DNA of 6,746 nt from assembly GCA_003447895.1 (NCBI GenBank), contig DLYC01000067.1:1-6746 (forward strand), written 5' to 3'. The translations under genes and the position numbers were made by a program. Under the pieces are notes generated by a model, which worked only from the letters and a program-made list of their open reading frames with translations, was not told the origin of the DNA and did no database searches. Below, in pieces: positions 1 through 6,744 of the stretch; position 1 is the first letter of the stretch; each line of letters opens with the position of its first letter. Source of the DNA: Lachnospiraceae bacterium (lineage in GTDB: Bacteria > Bacillota > Clostridia > Lachnospirales > Lachnospiraceae).

Positions 1-1974
1 GAGAAACGGATTCCCTGCGCCCTCCGCGCCCGTCTCTTCCGGCCCTTCCGGCTCCTTTTCAGAGGCCGCCGCTTCCTTCTCCCCAAGGATCATTGCCGGC
101 GGCAGCGCATACGGATTCTCAAAGACCGCCTTCTGATTGTGCCTTCCAAGCGCCGTAAGCTCTGTGAGCCCGGGCATCTCATAAGAAGAGAGCACGTATC
201 GCACGCCCAGAAGCGAGTCAACCGGGATCAAAGAGGTGTTTACGATGTTGAAGCTGTCGTATTCCTTCCGGTACCCCAGCCGGTCCAGAAAGTCCAGCTG
301 CCGGTTTTCCGGGCACGACGTGTAGCCGCTGACCGAGGCATAGCCGTATGCCATCGCGTCGAGATAGGCGCCCGTCAGCCCGTCTATGTTCGTGATCCTC
401 GTCGACGTCTGGGAGATCCGGTAAAACCCGTCTTTGTCAAAATCCCGAATGCCCCGGATCTGCGCCTGCTCCTGTCGGCTGTACGAGGCATACTCCTCCG
501 CCGTATCCGAGTGGTAGATCCTCAGCATGGCCCGCGTCTCAAGAAAAGCTTCCAGGAGGCACAGCGCCACCAGGGCCCCCCGCAGTTTCCCCGCGTGAGG
601 AGTCCGGAAATAGTTTCCCGGCACATAGAGAAGACCGAGAAGCACGGTGACTGCCAGCATCATGAGGACGGCGATCCTCGTGCTCGCGCTTCCGCCGGAC
701 GGCCAGATCCTCTGGGAGAGTAAGATCAGCACCAGGCACAGGCCGCCGGCTTTCGGGATCACCGACCACTCCCTGAGGCTCCTGCACCGGCCGCGCTCCG
801 GAAGCGATCCCGCCCAGTAAGCCGCAAGGTACAAGAGCACGAAGCACCCCAGGTATCCGAACCTGTACCAGTAGCTCGTATTGGTCATAAACAGGGAGAA
901 AATATAGAAGAGCGGCTTCCAGAAACACGCCATCCACGCGACAAGGAGCGGGACCAATGCCGCCGCCTTCTCTCTTCTCCGGATCCTTCCCGACAGGAAA
1001 TAGGCCGCCGTGCCAAACATCGCCATTGTCCCGCAGAAGAAGGAGGCCCTGGTGATATCACTTCGCTCGCCGATCCTGTAGCTTCGAAGGACCGACAGGG
1101 GATTTCCCCGAAATCCCGGAGAGAGCGGTATGTCTGCCGGGTTCCAGGAGGCCGCCTTTCCGGCTCTCAGGAGAAGGACATTGGGAACAAACAGAACGGA
1201 AGCGATCAGAAGCCCGATCCCCATTCCCATTGCGTAGCGCCCCAGGTTCCCCGCGATCGCGGACTTTCCTTCTTTCCTCTTCTCTTTACGGATCTCTTCG
1301 TAGAGAAACCAGACGGCGCTGAACAGGTAATTGATCCCGCCCGTATACCAGTTGGCCAGCACGGACACCGCCGCGGGGAGCGCCAGCCGCGCGGGCACAA
1401 AACGCTTTCCGTCTCTGTGAACCGCCCCGTGTACTCCCAGGACAATAAAAGGAAGCAATATGACGCCGTCCAGCCACATCACATTACTTCCCTGCGCTAA
1501 GGTATACTGCATCAGGCCATAAGAGACCGACAGGATCAGCACGATCTCCCTGCGGATCCTGCCGGTAAAGCGACGCTCCAAAAACCACGCAAAGGCGGCC
1601 GATGCCGCGCAGAGCTTGGCCGCGATCAAAACTTCCAGGGACAGGTTCATCTGTTCCTTCGGAAACAGAAGGACCAGAAGATTGAAGGGGGAAGCCAGAT
1701 AATAGGCCCAGATCGCCACAGCGCTTCCGCCCAGCGTGCTGGAAAACGTGTATCCGACCGCGTTGTGCCCCGTCAGCACATCTCTGTAGTACGAAAAGAG
1801 GTCCAGATACTGGAGCTTTGCGTCCGTCACCGCCGGCGTATTGACTCCGAACGGCACGAATCCGTCAGCCGCAAGGACGATCCCCCAAATGAGCAGCGTA
1901 AGGAGGGCCGCCCACAGGACGTTACTCCAGCTCCGGGTGGAGCTCCTGCTTCTCCTTTTCCTTCTTCTCGTCAA
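1..1974 (-). CDS. yfhO: YfhO-family polytopic membrane protein (GT-C type), 3' end outside the window
   Basis: An uninterrupted frame of 658 codons runs off the window start. The layout matches YfhO: a basic N-terminus, a first membrane segment (19-37), then an external loop with VTDAKLQYLDLFSYYRDVL (49-67), the family's D...QY..F pattern. Next come LGGSAVAIWAYYLASPFNLL (81-100), VMWLDGVILLPF (165-176) and LANWYTGGINYLF (206-218). Further hydrophobic segments continue to about 480, followed by a soluble part ending LLGVRYVLSS (588-597) and FENPYALPPAMILG (618-631), typical of YfhO C-terminal regions. Known YfhO proteins in Firmicutes transfer a sugar from undecaprenyl phosphate onto lipoteichoic acid outside the membrane; the acceptor here is inferred only by family. 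No in-frame ATG lies near the 5' end. A TTG at 1974 with GGAGA eight bases upstream gives the N-terminus MTRRRKRRSRSS, properly positive before the first membrane segment; a TTG at 1989 is the alternative. About 200 or more residues are probably missing. Confidence 0.85.
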   Translation of the reverse strand, partial: MTRRRKRRSRSSTRSWSNVLWAALLTLLIWGIVLAADGFVPFGVNTPAVTDAKLQYLDLFSYYRDVLTGHNAVGYTFSSTLGGSAVAIWAYYLASPFNLLVLLFPKEQMNLSLEVLIAAKLCAASAAFAWFLERRFTGRIRREIVLILSVSYGLMQYTLAQGSNVMWLDGVILLPFIVLGVHGAVHRDGKRFVPARLALPAAVSVLANWYTGGINYLFSAVWFLYEEIRKEKRKEGKSAIAGNLGRYAMGMGIGLLIASVLFVPNVLLLRAGKAASWNPADIPLSPGFRGNPLSVLRSYRIGERSDITRASFFCGTMAMFGTAAYFLSGRIRRREKAAALVPLLVAWMACFWKPLFYIFSLFMTNTSYWYRFGYLGCFVLLYLAAYWAGSLPERGRCRSLREWSVIPKAGGLCLVLILLSQRIWPSGGSASTRIAVLMMLAVTVLLGLLYVPGNYFRTPHAGKLRGALVALCLLEAFLETRAMLRIYHSDTAEEYASYSRQEQAQIRGIRDFDKDGFYRISQTSTRITNIDGLTGAYLDAMAYGYASVSGYTSCPENRQLDFLDRLGYRKEYDSFNIVNTSLIPVDSLLGVRYVLSSYEMPGLTELTALGRHNQKAVFENPYALPPAMILGEKEAAASEKEPEGPEETGAEGAGNPFL

Positions 1975-3778
1975 GCAATCTGTCTCCAAGCTCTCTCATC
2001 TCCTCGTTATCCTCAAAGACAAGGATCGTGTAATCCCCGCAGGTCAGAACCTCCGGATTCAGGCTGTAGAACTCCTCGCGAACATTCTCCGGCGGCGTCT
2101 TATCGATCCACGGATTGTCCGGGTCATCGCCGTTCTGCTCGATCCACTTCTTCTTCTCCTCCGTGTCCCCCTTTGAGAAATTGTTGAGAAGGACGAAGCT
2201 TTTTCCGGGATGCGAGGCCGGATCGTACCAGTTCCTGTTGTTGAGCCAGTCCCTGTAGTCCGAGGGATTGTAGGGCGGCCGCGTCCCGTTTTCCGCGTCG
2301 TAATCCCAGAGCGGAAGGACCTGTACGTCGCCGTTTGAGAGCACCGTATTGACGCTCGCGTTCCAGAAAGAGGCATAGCCGTAGTGAAGATCGTGCTCCT
2401 CAAGAAACGCGATCAGCTCTTTGCTGGGATCCACACCGATCTTATCCCGGTAGTGCCCCCAGAAGTACAGGTGGCAGACAGAGCAGTAGGCCACAACGAC
2501 AAGACCTGCGAGAATGGCCGTCAGCCTCTCTCTCTTTTTCAGGTACTCGGAAAAGAGAAGGGCAAACAGGAGCACATCATCCAGGTAGATCGTCAAAAGA
2601 TACCGGACCGCATGCTGGTTGCAGGCGATGAAGACGCCGGCCACCGCCAGGTTGCTGATCCAGGTATAGAGGATCACAAAGCGGGTAAACTTATTGTCGT
2701 GCTTCCGATAGCGGATCAGCGCCACCGTCGGGATCACGAATACAACGATCAGCGCGACGAAGTAGTTGATAAACTTGGTCAGTCCCGGGAAGGACAAAAA
2801 AACAGCGCCCTCCACGTTGCCGAATATGACAGTGATCGAGTTTACAAATACGCCGATGGAATACCAGAGCCCGGTGTACTTGTCCATCTTCAGATAGGAA
2901 CCTTTGCTGTCGCTCCAGTACGTCGCCCCAAGCTTTCTGTAGCAGAGAAAACCGGCCGCCACGACTGCCGCGATCAGGATCACCGTGAACAGGCACCGCT
3001 TCGTGCGGAGCACTTCCGACACCTTCTGGTCCTTCTCCAGAAAGTAGAAAATGAGGATCGTCGCCGCAAGGGGAAGCGTCAGGATCATGTCCTGGCGGAC
3101 ACTTCCCAGGAGCGGGAGGAACAGAACGACCGCGAGAAGCACCATCAGCGCGCCCTTGTACACATTCCTGTCCTCCTTCTTAAGAAGAAGGATCCGGTGC
3201 ATGATCCCGAGCGCCATCACGATATCGAAGAAGATCGTGACATAGGCCGCCTGGAAAAAGAGCATATCCGTCGACTCATTCGCGATATCATAGGTCTGGT
3301 AGGGGTTCAGAAGAAGCGCGATGGCGATGACCGCCGCGGCGATATTTCGGTCTTTTCTGGGAAAGAACATGTAGAGGATCGCCAGGATCAGAATGGCCCA
3401 CATGACGATCACCATGATCTCCCTCGCCAGCATCCAGTCCTTTATGACTGCCAGAATGGGAATCAGGAGCAGATTCGGCGATCTGACAAACAGAACGGTA
3501 CTGTAGCTCATGCCGGGCGGAAAGAGCTTCCCGGTCTTCATCTGCTCCACGGCCAGCTGAACATAGAAGGCGCTGTCAGAGTGGAAGAAGGCCTTTGTGA
3601 ACGCGAAAATAATGCCGCAGATGCTCGCAAAAAGCCCCGCGGCGCTGATGCACAGAAGGATCAGCCCGGCTCTGCCCAGCCCGTTCTTCGCGTAATCTGC
3701 CGGCTGCACCGGTGCGGCCGGCGCTTTTTTCCTCTCCTGTTTATTGTCTTTCTGAATCGCTTTCGAACTCTTTCCCAT
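1922..3778 (-). CDS. Polytopic membrane protein, probable GT-C-type glycosyltransferase
   Basis: A 618-residue integral membrane protein. A basic, proline-containing cytoplasmic tail (1-35) precedes about 11-13 hydrophobic segments, among them 36-60, 102-114, 119-139, 146-158, 172-198, 208-224, 231-247, 262-279, 335-355, 366-386, 393-411 and 418-438. After the first segment comes HSDSAFYVQLAVEQM (66-80), with D68 where GT-C enzymes of the ArnT/PMT kind carry the catalytic acidic residue in the first external loop; QHAVRYL (388-394) is another polar patch near the membrane. The last 170 or so residues form a hydrophilic domain, rich in Trp, Tyr, Asn and Asp (GYASFWNASVNTVLSNG 467-483; WLNNRNWYDP 511-520), probably outside the membrane, ending in a Lys/Glu-rich tail. 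By family behaviour it would transfer a sugar from a polyprenyl-phosphate donor to an envelope glycan or protein; donor and acceptor are unknown. The next gene, a YfhO-type protein, overlaps its 3' end, so the two are probably cotranscribed. The membrane topology is firm, the GT-C assignment moderate. Confidence 0.75.
   Translation of the reverse strand: MGKSSKAIQKDNKQERKKAPAAPVQPADYAKNGLGRAGLILLCISAAGLFASICGIIFAFTKAFFHSDSAFYVQLAVEQMKTGKLFPPGMSYSTVLFVRSPNLLLIPILAVIKDWMLAREIMVIVMWAILILAILYMFFPRKDRNIAAAVIAIALLLNPYQTYDIANESTDMLFFQAAYVTIFFDIVMALGIMHRILLLKKEDRNVYKGALMVLLAVVLFLPLLGSVRQDMILTLPLAATILIFYFLEKDQKVSEVLRTKRCLFTVILIAAVVAAGFLCYRKLGATYWSDSKGSYLKMDKYTGLWYSIGVFVNSITVIFGNVEGAVFLSFPGLTKFINYFVALIVVFVIPTVALIRYRKHDNKFTRFVILYTWISNLAVAGVFIACNQHAVRYLLTIYLDDVLLFALLFSEYLKKRERLTAILAGLVVVAYCSVCHLYFWGHYRDKIGVDPSKELIAFLEEHDLHYGYASFWNASVNTVLSNGDVQVLPLWDYDAENGTRPPYNPSDYRDWLNNRNWYDPASHPGKSFVLLNNFSKGDTEEKKKWIEQNGDDPDNPWIDKTPPENVREEFYSLNPEVLTCGDYTILVFEDNEEMRELGDRLLDEKKEKEKQELHPELE
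1983..1987 (-). promoter_or_regulatory. Ribosome binding site deciding the TTG start of the YfhO-type gene
   Basis: GGAGA on the minus strand lies eight bases upstream of TTG 1974-1972 and within the coding sequence of the GT-C-like gene. The frame is closed upstream by TGA at 1998-1996, and no ATG or GTG occurs between that stop and the first membrane segment. A TTG start (1974, or 1989) is therefore the simplest reading. Confidence 0.5.
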
Positions 3779-3780
3779 AT

Positions 3781-3788
3781 CTTTCTCC
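3781..3788 (-). promoter_or_regulatory. Ribosome binding site of the GT-C-like gene
   Basis: GGAGAAAG on the minus strand places GGAG six bases before the ATG at 3778. It supports that ATG as the start of the 618-residue membrane protein. Confidence 0.7.
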
Positions 3789-3810
3789 GTAAGTTATAAA
3801 GAATATACCC

Positions 3811-3816
3811 ATTATA
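3811..3816 (-). promoter_or_regulatory. Putative -10 element (TATAAT) ahead of the membrane-protein pair
   Basis: The 47-base gap between the Rel-like stop and the next ATG contains a perfect TATAAT on the minus strand, 32 bases upstream of the ATG. A second TATATT sits at 3807-3802. No good TTGACA is found at 16-18 bases spacing (the region reads CACACC), and no extended TGn is present, so the promoter would be weak or activator-dependent. If used, transcription would start about 3804 with a leader of roughly 25 bases holding the ribosome binding site. The call rests on motif match alone in an A/T-rich gap. Confidence 0.4.
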
Positions 3817-3825
3817 CCTTAAGAT

Positions 3826-5667
3826 TCAGCTATGGTGTGAGTTTTCTTTCTGCTCTCCCTCCCGTTCCTTTTTCTCCAGATAATCGATGATCGCCTGCCT
3901 GGCCCTGTCCGTCCTGACATAGCGCAGCCAGCCGAGCTTCGCGTTCGGCGTCTCATCGTAGACAATGCGGACTATGTCCATGTTTTTCAGCGCGCGGTCC
4001 GGCCCGCACGCCTCACTCTCATCACCGACAAATGCCTCTTTAAAGCACAGTGCTCTCTCCGGATCCAGTTCAAAGCACAAGTCCGGCAGAGAGGCATCCG
4101 GAACGATATTCACACTCTTTCCGGTCTCTCTGTCCGTCACCGTGATCATGGCCCGCTCCCGCGCCTCCTTCTCCTCCAAATGACGGATCAGATGCTTGCG
4201 CGCTCTGCGGGTGTTGACCCATTCCAGCCACCGGAATGTCGATTTGTCCACATACTCCTCTGATCCCAGGGCCGTGGACGAAACGATTTCGATCATATCG
4301 CCGGGATAGATCCTCTCGTAGAGCGGAACAGGATCCTTCCATCCGTTTATGAGCGCATGGTCGGCTCCATACGCAAGACTCGTGTGAATCTTGAAGGCGA
4401 AGTCAAGAACCGTGGCGTCCTCTTCGATCTCGATCCTTTCCCTCGATCTCGTATAGACTTTGATCATATGAGAGCTGCTGCTCTTTCTGTTCTTTCTCCT
4501 CTCTTTCAGCCCCCGGATTCCGTAGTCGTGGCGGAACTTGCGAAAGTCCTCCTCCCGCTCACAGAAAACTCTCCACCGGTTCTCATACCGGTCCGCTCCG
4601 ACCATATAGTTGAGATCGCTGTTTTTGCTCTTTCCGAAGGCGACGACTGTAAAACCGAAAGTCTCCGGCTTGAGATTTTTGGCACTCTTTTCTCCCGTGA
4701 CCAGCGCGCCCTCATGCAGTTTCTTATAGTATTCAAAAAATACATCTTCGGGGGGTTCCTGGCATTTGTCGCTCACAACAAAAAACATATCCTGCAGAGG
4801 AACTGTCCTCTTATTGATATGCTTCTCCACGTCTCTTCTGTTTTCCGCCTTCACAAGAAGGTCGTTATGGATGGAGTAGACGCTTCTGTCGCGGAAATAC
4901 ACGCGGACACCGTACTGCTTTTTGTACTCCCATTTGTAGGCTTCCTGTGTCGCAAAGGCCGCGAACCGATCCAGGGCACGGCGGTTTTCCGAAAGGAGCC
5001 TCTCATATTTTGACCGGATCACGTCATAGCTGTCGTTCTCCGCTTTCAGGCAGGCGTCCCGAAGTCTGTCGACAAGGCTGTAGGCCTGCGCCGCCTCCCT
5101 GATCACAGGGATCAGAATATCATTCGTCACCCGCACCGTCTCAAGTCTTGCCCGCATGTCAAAGGCGTCCATGGTCCTGAGATTGTGGATTCTGTCCGCG
5201 GACGCAAGAAGAAGCGCATCCGGCGTCTCGAGCGCAATGCTCTCAATCCTGGTGCGTCTCTCATTGACAACATCGTCATTCTCTCCGCGTCTTGCGAAGT
5301 CCGGGCGAAGACAGATCTTGATCGCTGCCGCCTGCCTGACAATTCTCTCTACGTTCTCTCCGAAGGCCTTTCCAATCTCTTCAAACGTGCATTCTGTCAT
5401 GTCATCTGTATCATGCAGAAGGCCTGCCGCGATCGTGTCGCTCCCGCAGTCCATTTCCACAAGCATCAGTGCCACTTCAATGCTGTGGGCAATATACGGC
5501 GATCCGTCTCTCCTTGCGGTCCCGCGGTATGCGTTCTCGGCAAACGCATAAGCGTTCTCGATCTCAATAATGTCCTTTCCCAGGCTGCGGGCCATTTCGA
5601 TGAGGTTCTTGTATCTTTTCATATACTGGCGGACCTGGGCCATATCAAACTTTCTCTCAGCTGCCAT
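3826..5667 (-). CDS. RelA/SpoT-like HD protein with degenerate synthetase region and tandem TGS domains
   Basis: A 613-residue cytoplasmic relative of long Rel/SpoT (p)ppGpp enzymes. Residues about 35-200 are the HD hydrolase domain: RRDGSPYIAHSIEVA (52-66, metal-ligand H61), AGLLHDTDDM (81-90, H85-D86) and ASADRIHNLRTM (155-166, D158, N162). The usual HDxxED reads HDTDDM here, so the catalytic Glu-Asp pair is Asp-Met. Residues about 250-385 follow the order of the synthetase domain (FRDRSVYSI like the GRPKHxYSI region, LQDMFFVV like DLLAxRV, FGFTVVAFG like SLHTTVIG). They lack the RFKDYI-type motif, the NGYQSLH motif and a clear ExQIRT motif, so (p)ppGpp synthesis is unlikely. TGS domain 1 (401-463, with H428 and G456-D457) and a helical segment (476-501) follow. 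A second, more diverged TGS (507-571) and helical segment (577-601) then end the protein; canonical CC/ACT domains are absent. A GAGGAGG site six bases before the ATG supports the start. The protein might hydrolyse (p)ppGpp or another nucleotide, or act as a sensor; this is inference. It is probably not the cell's main Rel. Confidence 0.85.
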   Translation of the reverse strand: MAAERKFDMAQVRQYMKRYKNLIEMARSLGKDIIEIENAYAFAENAYRGTARRDGSPYIAHSIEVALMLVEMDCGSDTIAAGLLHDTDDMTECTFEEIGKAFGENVERIVRQAAAIKICLRPDFARRGENDDVVNERRTRIESIALETPDALLLASADRIHNLRTMDAFDMRARLETVRVTNDILIPVIREAAQAYSLVDRLRDACLKAENDSYDVIRSKYERLLSENRRALDRFAAFATQEAYKWEYKKQYGVRVYFRDRSVYSIHNDLLVKAENRRDVEKHINKRTVPLQDMFFVVSDKCQEPPEDVFFEYYKKLHEGALVTGEKSAKNLKPETFGFTVVAFGKSKNSDLNYMVGADRYENRWRVFCEREEDFRKFRHDYGIRGLKERRKNRKSSSSHMIKVYTRSRERIEIEEDATVLDFAFKIHTSLAYGADHALINGWKDPVPLYERIYPGDMIEIVSSTALGSEEYVDKSTFRWLEWVNTRRARKHLIRHLEEKEARERAMITVTDRETGKSVNIVPDASLPDLCFELDPERALCFKEAFVGDESEACGPDRALKNMDIVRIVYDETPNAKLGWLRYVRTDRARQAIIDYLEKKEREGEQKENSHHS

Positions 5668-5668
5668 G

Positions 5669-6730
5669 TCAGCCCTCCTCGAAAGAAATCGCGTAATGGT
5701 ACCAGTCGTTGTTGTCCAGATGGCTGATGCGGAAACAGCGGCAGAGATTGCGCTGTACCGTTCTGTTGATCGCCCTGGTCATCGCTTCATGCAGATAAAG
5801 GCGCATCTGATCCTTCCGGCCTCCGAAGGCAGGCACTCCGGACTCCGCTTCCGGGAAGGCATTTCCGTCCGTGATCTTCTGGATCATCTCCAGCAGTTCC
5901 TTCTCATCCTCCTCAATACATTTAATGGAGGGATAGGTCAGATAGAGCTTGCTTGAGATCACTTCCGCGGAATCTGAAATAAGCGCTCGGGAAATCCCGA
6001 TTACCTGAAGGACCGGCACAGATTCCACCCCCTTCGAGTAGGACACGGCCGCCGCCAGCCCTCCGTGGTACACACTCGATGTTCCCGCGTATTTCCGGAG
6101 CATCATTGTCACAATATCCTGCGACGCCTCCAGCTCGATCACAATACTTCTGTCATTGAGCCTGATCGTGCCAAAATAGAGCTTGTCATACATGTATTTA
6201 TTGACAAAGTCTGTCTTAAAATTCGGCTTTCTCAAGATTTTGCCCTGAGAATTCGTTTTAAAACAATACTTGTATCTCTCTTCCTGCTCCTCCTTGGACA
6301 GGCCAAAATCGGCAAGACATCCGTATTCTCCATTCTCGCGGTAGATCAGAAGGACCGCGTATTTGAGTGCCTCCGCGTCGGATTTGCTCTCACGCCCTTT
6401 CAGGCTGGAAGTATTATTATAATAAACTCCGTACACCCCGACGCACTTCTGAAGGTCCTGCTCGTACTGCATTCTCTCGTCCTCTTCCTCTGATTCCTCT
6501 TCGAGAAGCCTGTTCAGAAGTGTGTCTACTGTCAAAGAAGAGTACGCGCACACCTGCTCGAAAAAGGGATAGATCATGGGAATCCTCTCGCCCTTGCGGA
6601 CAGAGCTGAGCGTCGCCTTGGATACCCCCGTCACACGGCAGAACTCTGCATCATTTGCCAGTTCATTGTGCTTTTTGATGTAATCAATGTTGCTGTTGAG
6701 ATTTCTGAGTGCTTCGTTTCTCTCTACCAT
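5669..6730 (-). CDS. XRE-type helix-turn-helix protein with large uncharacterised C-terminal domain
   Basis: A 353-residue protein, probably a cytoplasmic DNA-binding regulator. Residues about 10-72 fit the XRE/Cro fold: an N-terminal helix, then DAEFCRVTGVSKATLSSVRK (27-46), which has the usual helix-turn-helix spacing with G35-V-S-K-A-T-L-S as turn and recognition helix, then GERIP and the closing helix ending TVDTLL. An acidic stretch (EEESEEEDE, 77-85) links it to about 265 residues that I cannot assign to a family. That part has aromatic-rich strands (VGVYGVYY 98-104, LKYAVLLIYRENGEYG 122-137, YDKLYFGTIR 181-190) followed by mixed alpha/beta sequence, which suggests a ligand- or partner-sensing domain; this is inference. 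No signal peptide or membrane segment is seen. The ATG at 6730 has AAGGGAG seven bases upstream. The stop is one base before the ATG of the Rel-like gene, so the two probably form an operon. Base composition is lower in GC locally: 6181-6240 has 19 G+C of 60 by hand count. The helix-turn-helix call is firm; the rest is unknown. Confidence 0.85.
   Translation of the reverse strand: MVERNEALRNLNSNIDYIKKHNELANDAEFCRVTGVSKATLSSVRKGERIPMIYPFFEQVCAYSSLTVDTLLNRLLEEESEEEDERMQYEQDLQKCVGVYGVYYNNTSSLKGRESKSDAEALKYAVLLIYRENGEYGCLADFGLSKEEQEERYKYCFKTNSQGKILRKPNFKTDFVNKYMYDKLYFGTIRLNDRSIVIELEASQDIVTMMLRKYAGTSSVYHGGLAAAVSYSKGVESVPVLQVIGISRALISDSAEVISSKLYLTYPSIKCIEEDEKELLEMIQKITDGNAFPEAESGVPAFGGRKDQMRLYLHEAMTRAINRTVQRNLCRCFRISHLDNNDWYHYAISFEEG
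5674..5680 (-). promoter_or_regulatory. Ribosome binding site of the Rel-like gene, inside the upstream gene's last codons
   Basis: GAGGAGG on the minus strand lies six bases upstream of the ATG at 5667 and within the final Glu-Glu-Gly codons of the XRE-type gene, whose TGA (5671-5669) is one base from that ATG. This layout is typical of translational coupling by termination and reinitiation, and it fixes the start of the Rel-like gene. Confidence 0.75.
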
Positions 6731-6737
6731 GGCGTCT

Positions 6738-6744
6738 CTCCCTT
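6738..6744 (-). promoter_or_regulatory. Ribosome binding site of the XRE-type gene
   Basis: The minus strand reads AAGGGAG followed by seven bases and the ATG at 6730. This supports that start even though the window ends only nine bases further upstream of it. Any promoter lies outside the window. Confidence 0.7.

Noticed and set aside
139..723. A 194-codon open frame on the plus strand and a 132-codon minus-strand frame (539-937)
   Set aside because: Both sit over the YfhO-type gene, whose frame stays open through the whole region and carries family motifs. The two short products are Arg/Pro-rich with no recognisable features.
2384..3799. A 471-codon open frame on the plus strand
   Set aside because: It lies exactly opposite the GT-C-like gene. 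Its product is unusually rich in Arg, His, Asp and Gln with no fold pattern, and the minus-strand frame has a clear ribosome binding site and membrane topology. It is a shadow of high-GC coding.
3791..3820. Imperfect A/T inverted repeat (GTTATAA ... TTATACC) as a terminator after the Rel-like gene
   Set aside because: The stem is short, A/T-only and mismatched, with no following T-run on the minus strand. The repeat is better explained by the -10-like sequences.
4357..5013. A 218-codon plus-strand open frame opposite the Rel-like gene, and others at 5185-5727, 5570-5956 and 6065-6493
   Set aside because: They are antisense to strongly supported minus-strand genes. Some hydrophobic stretches occur, but they reflect the complement of charged codons.
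6305..6325. LADFGLSK in the XRE-type protein, resembling the DFG motif of protein kinases
   Set aside because: No glycine-rich loop, VAIK-type lysine or HRD motif is present in the right order, so the match is a coincidence.
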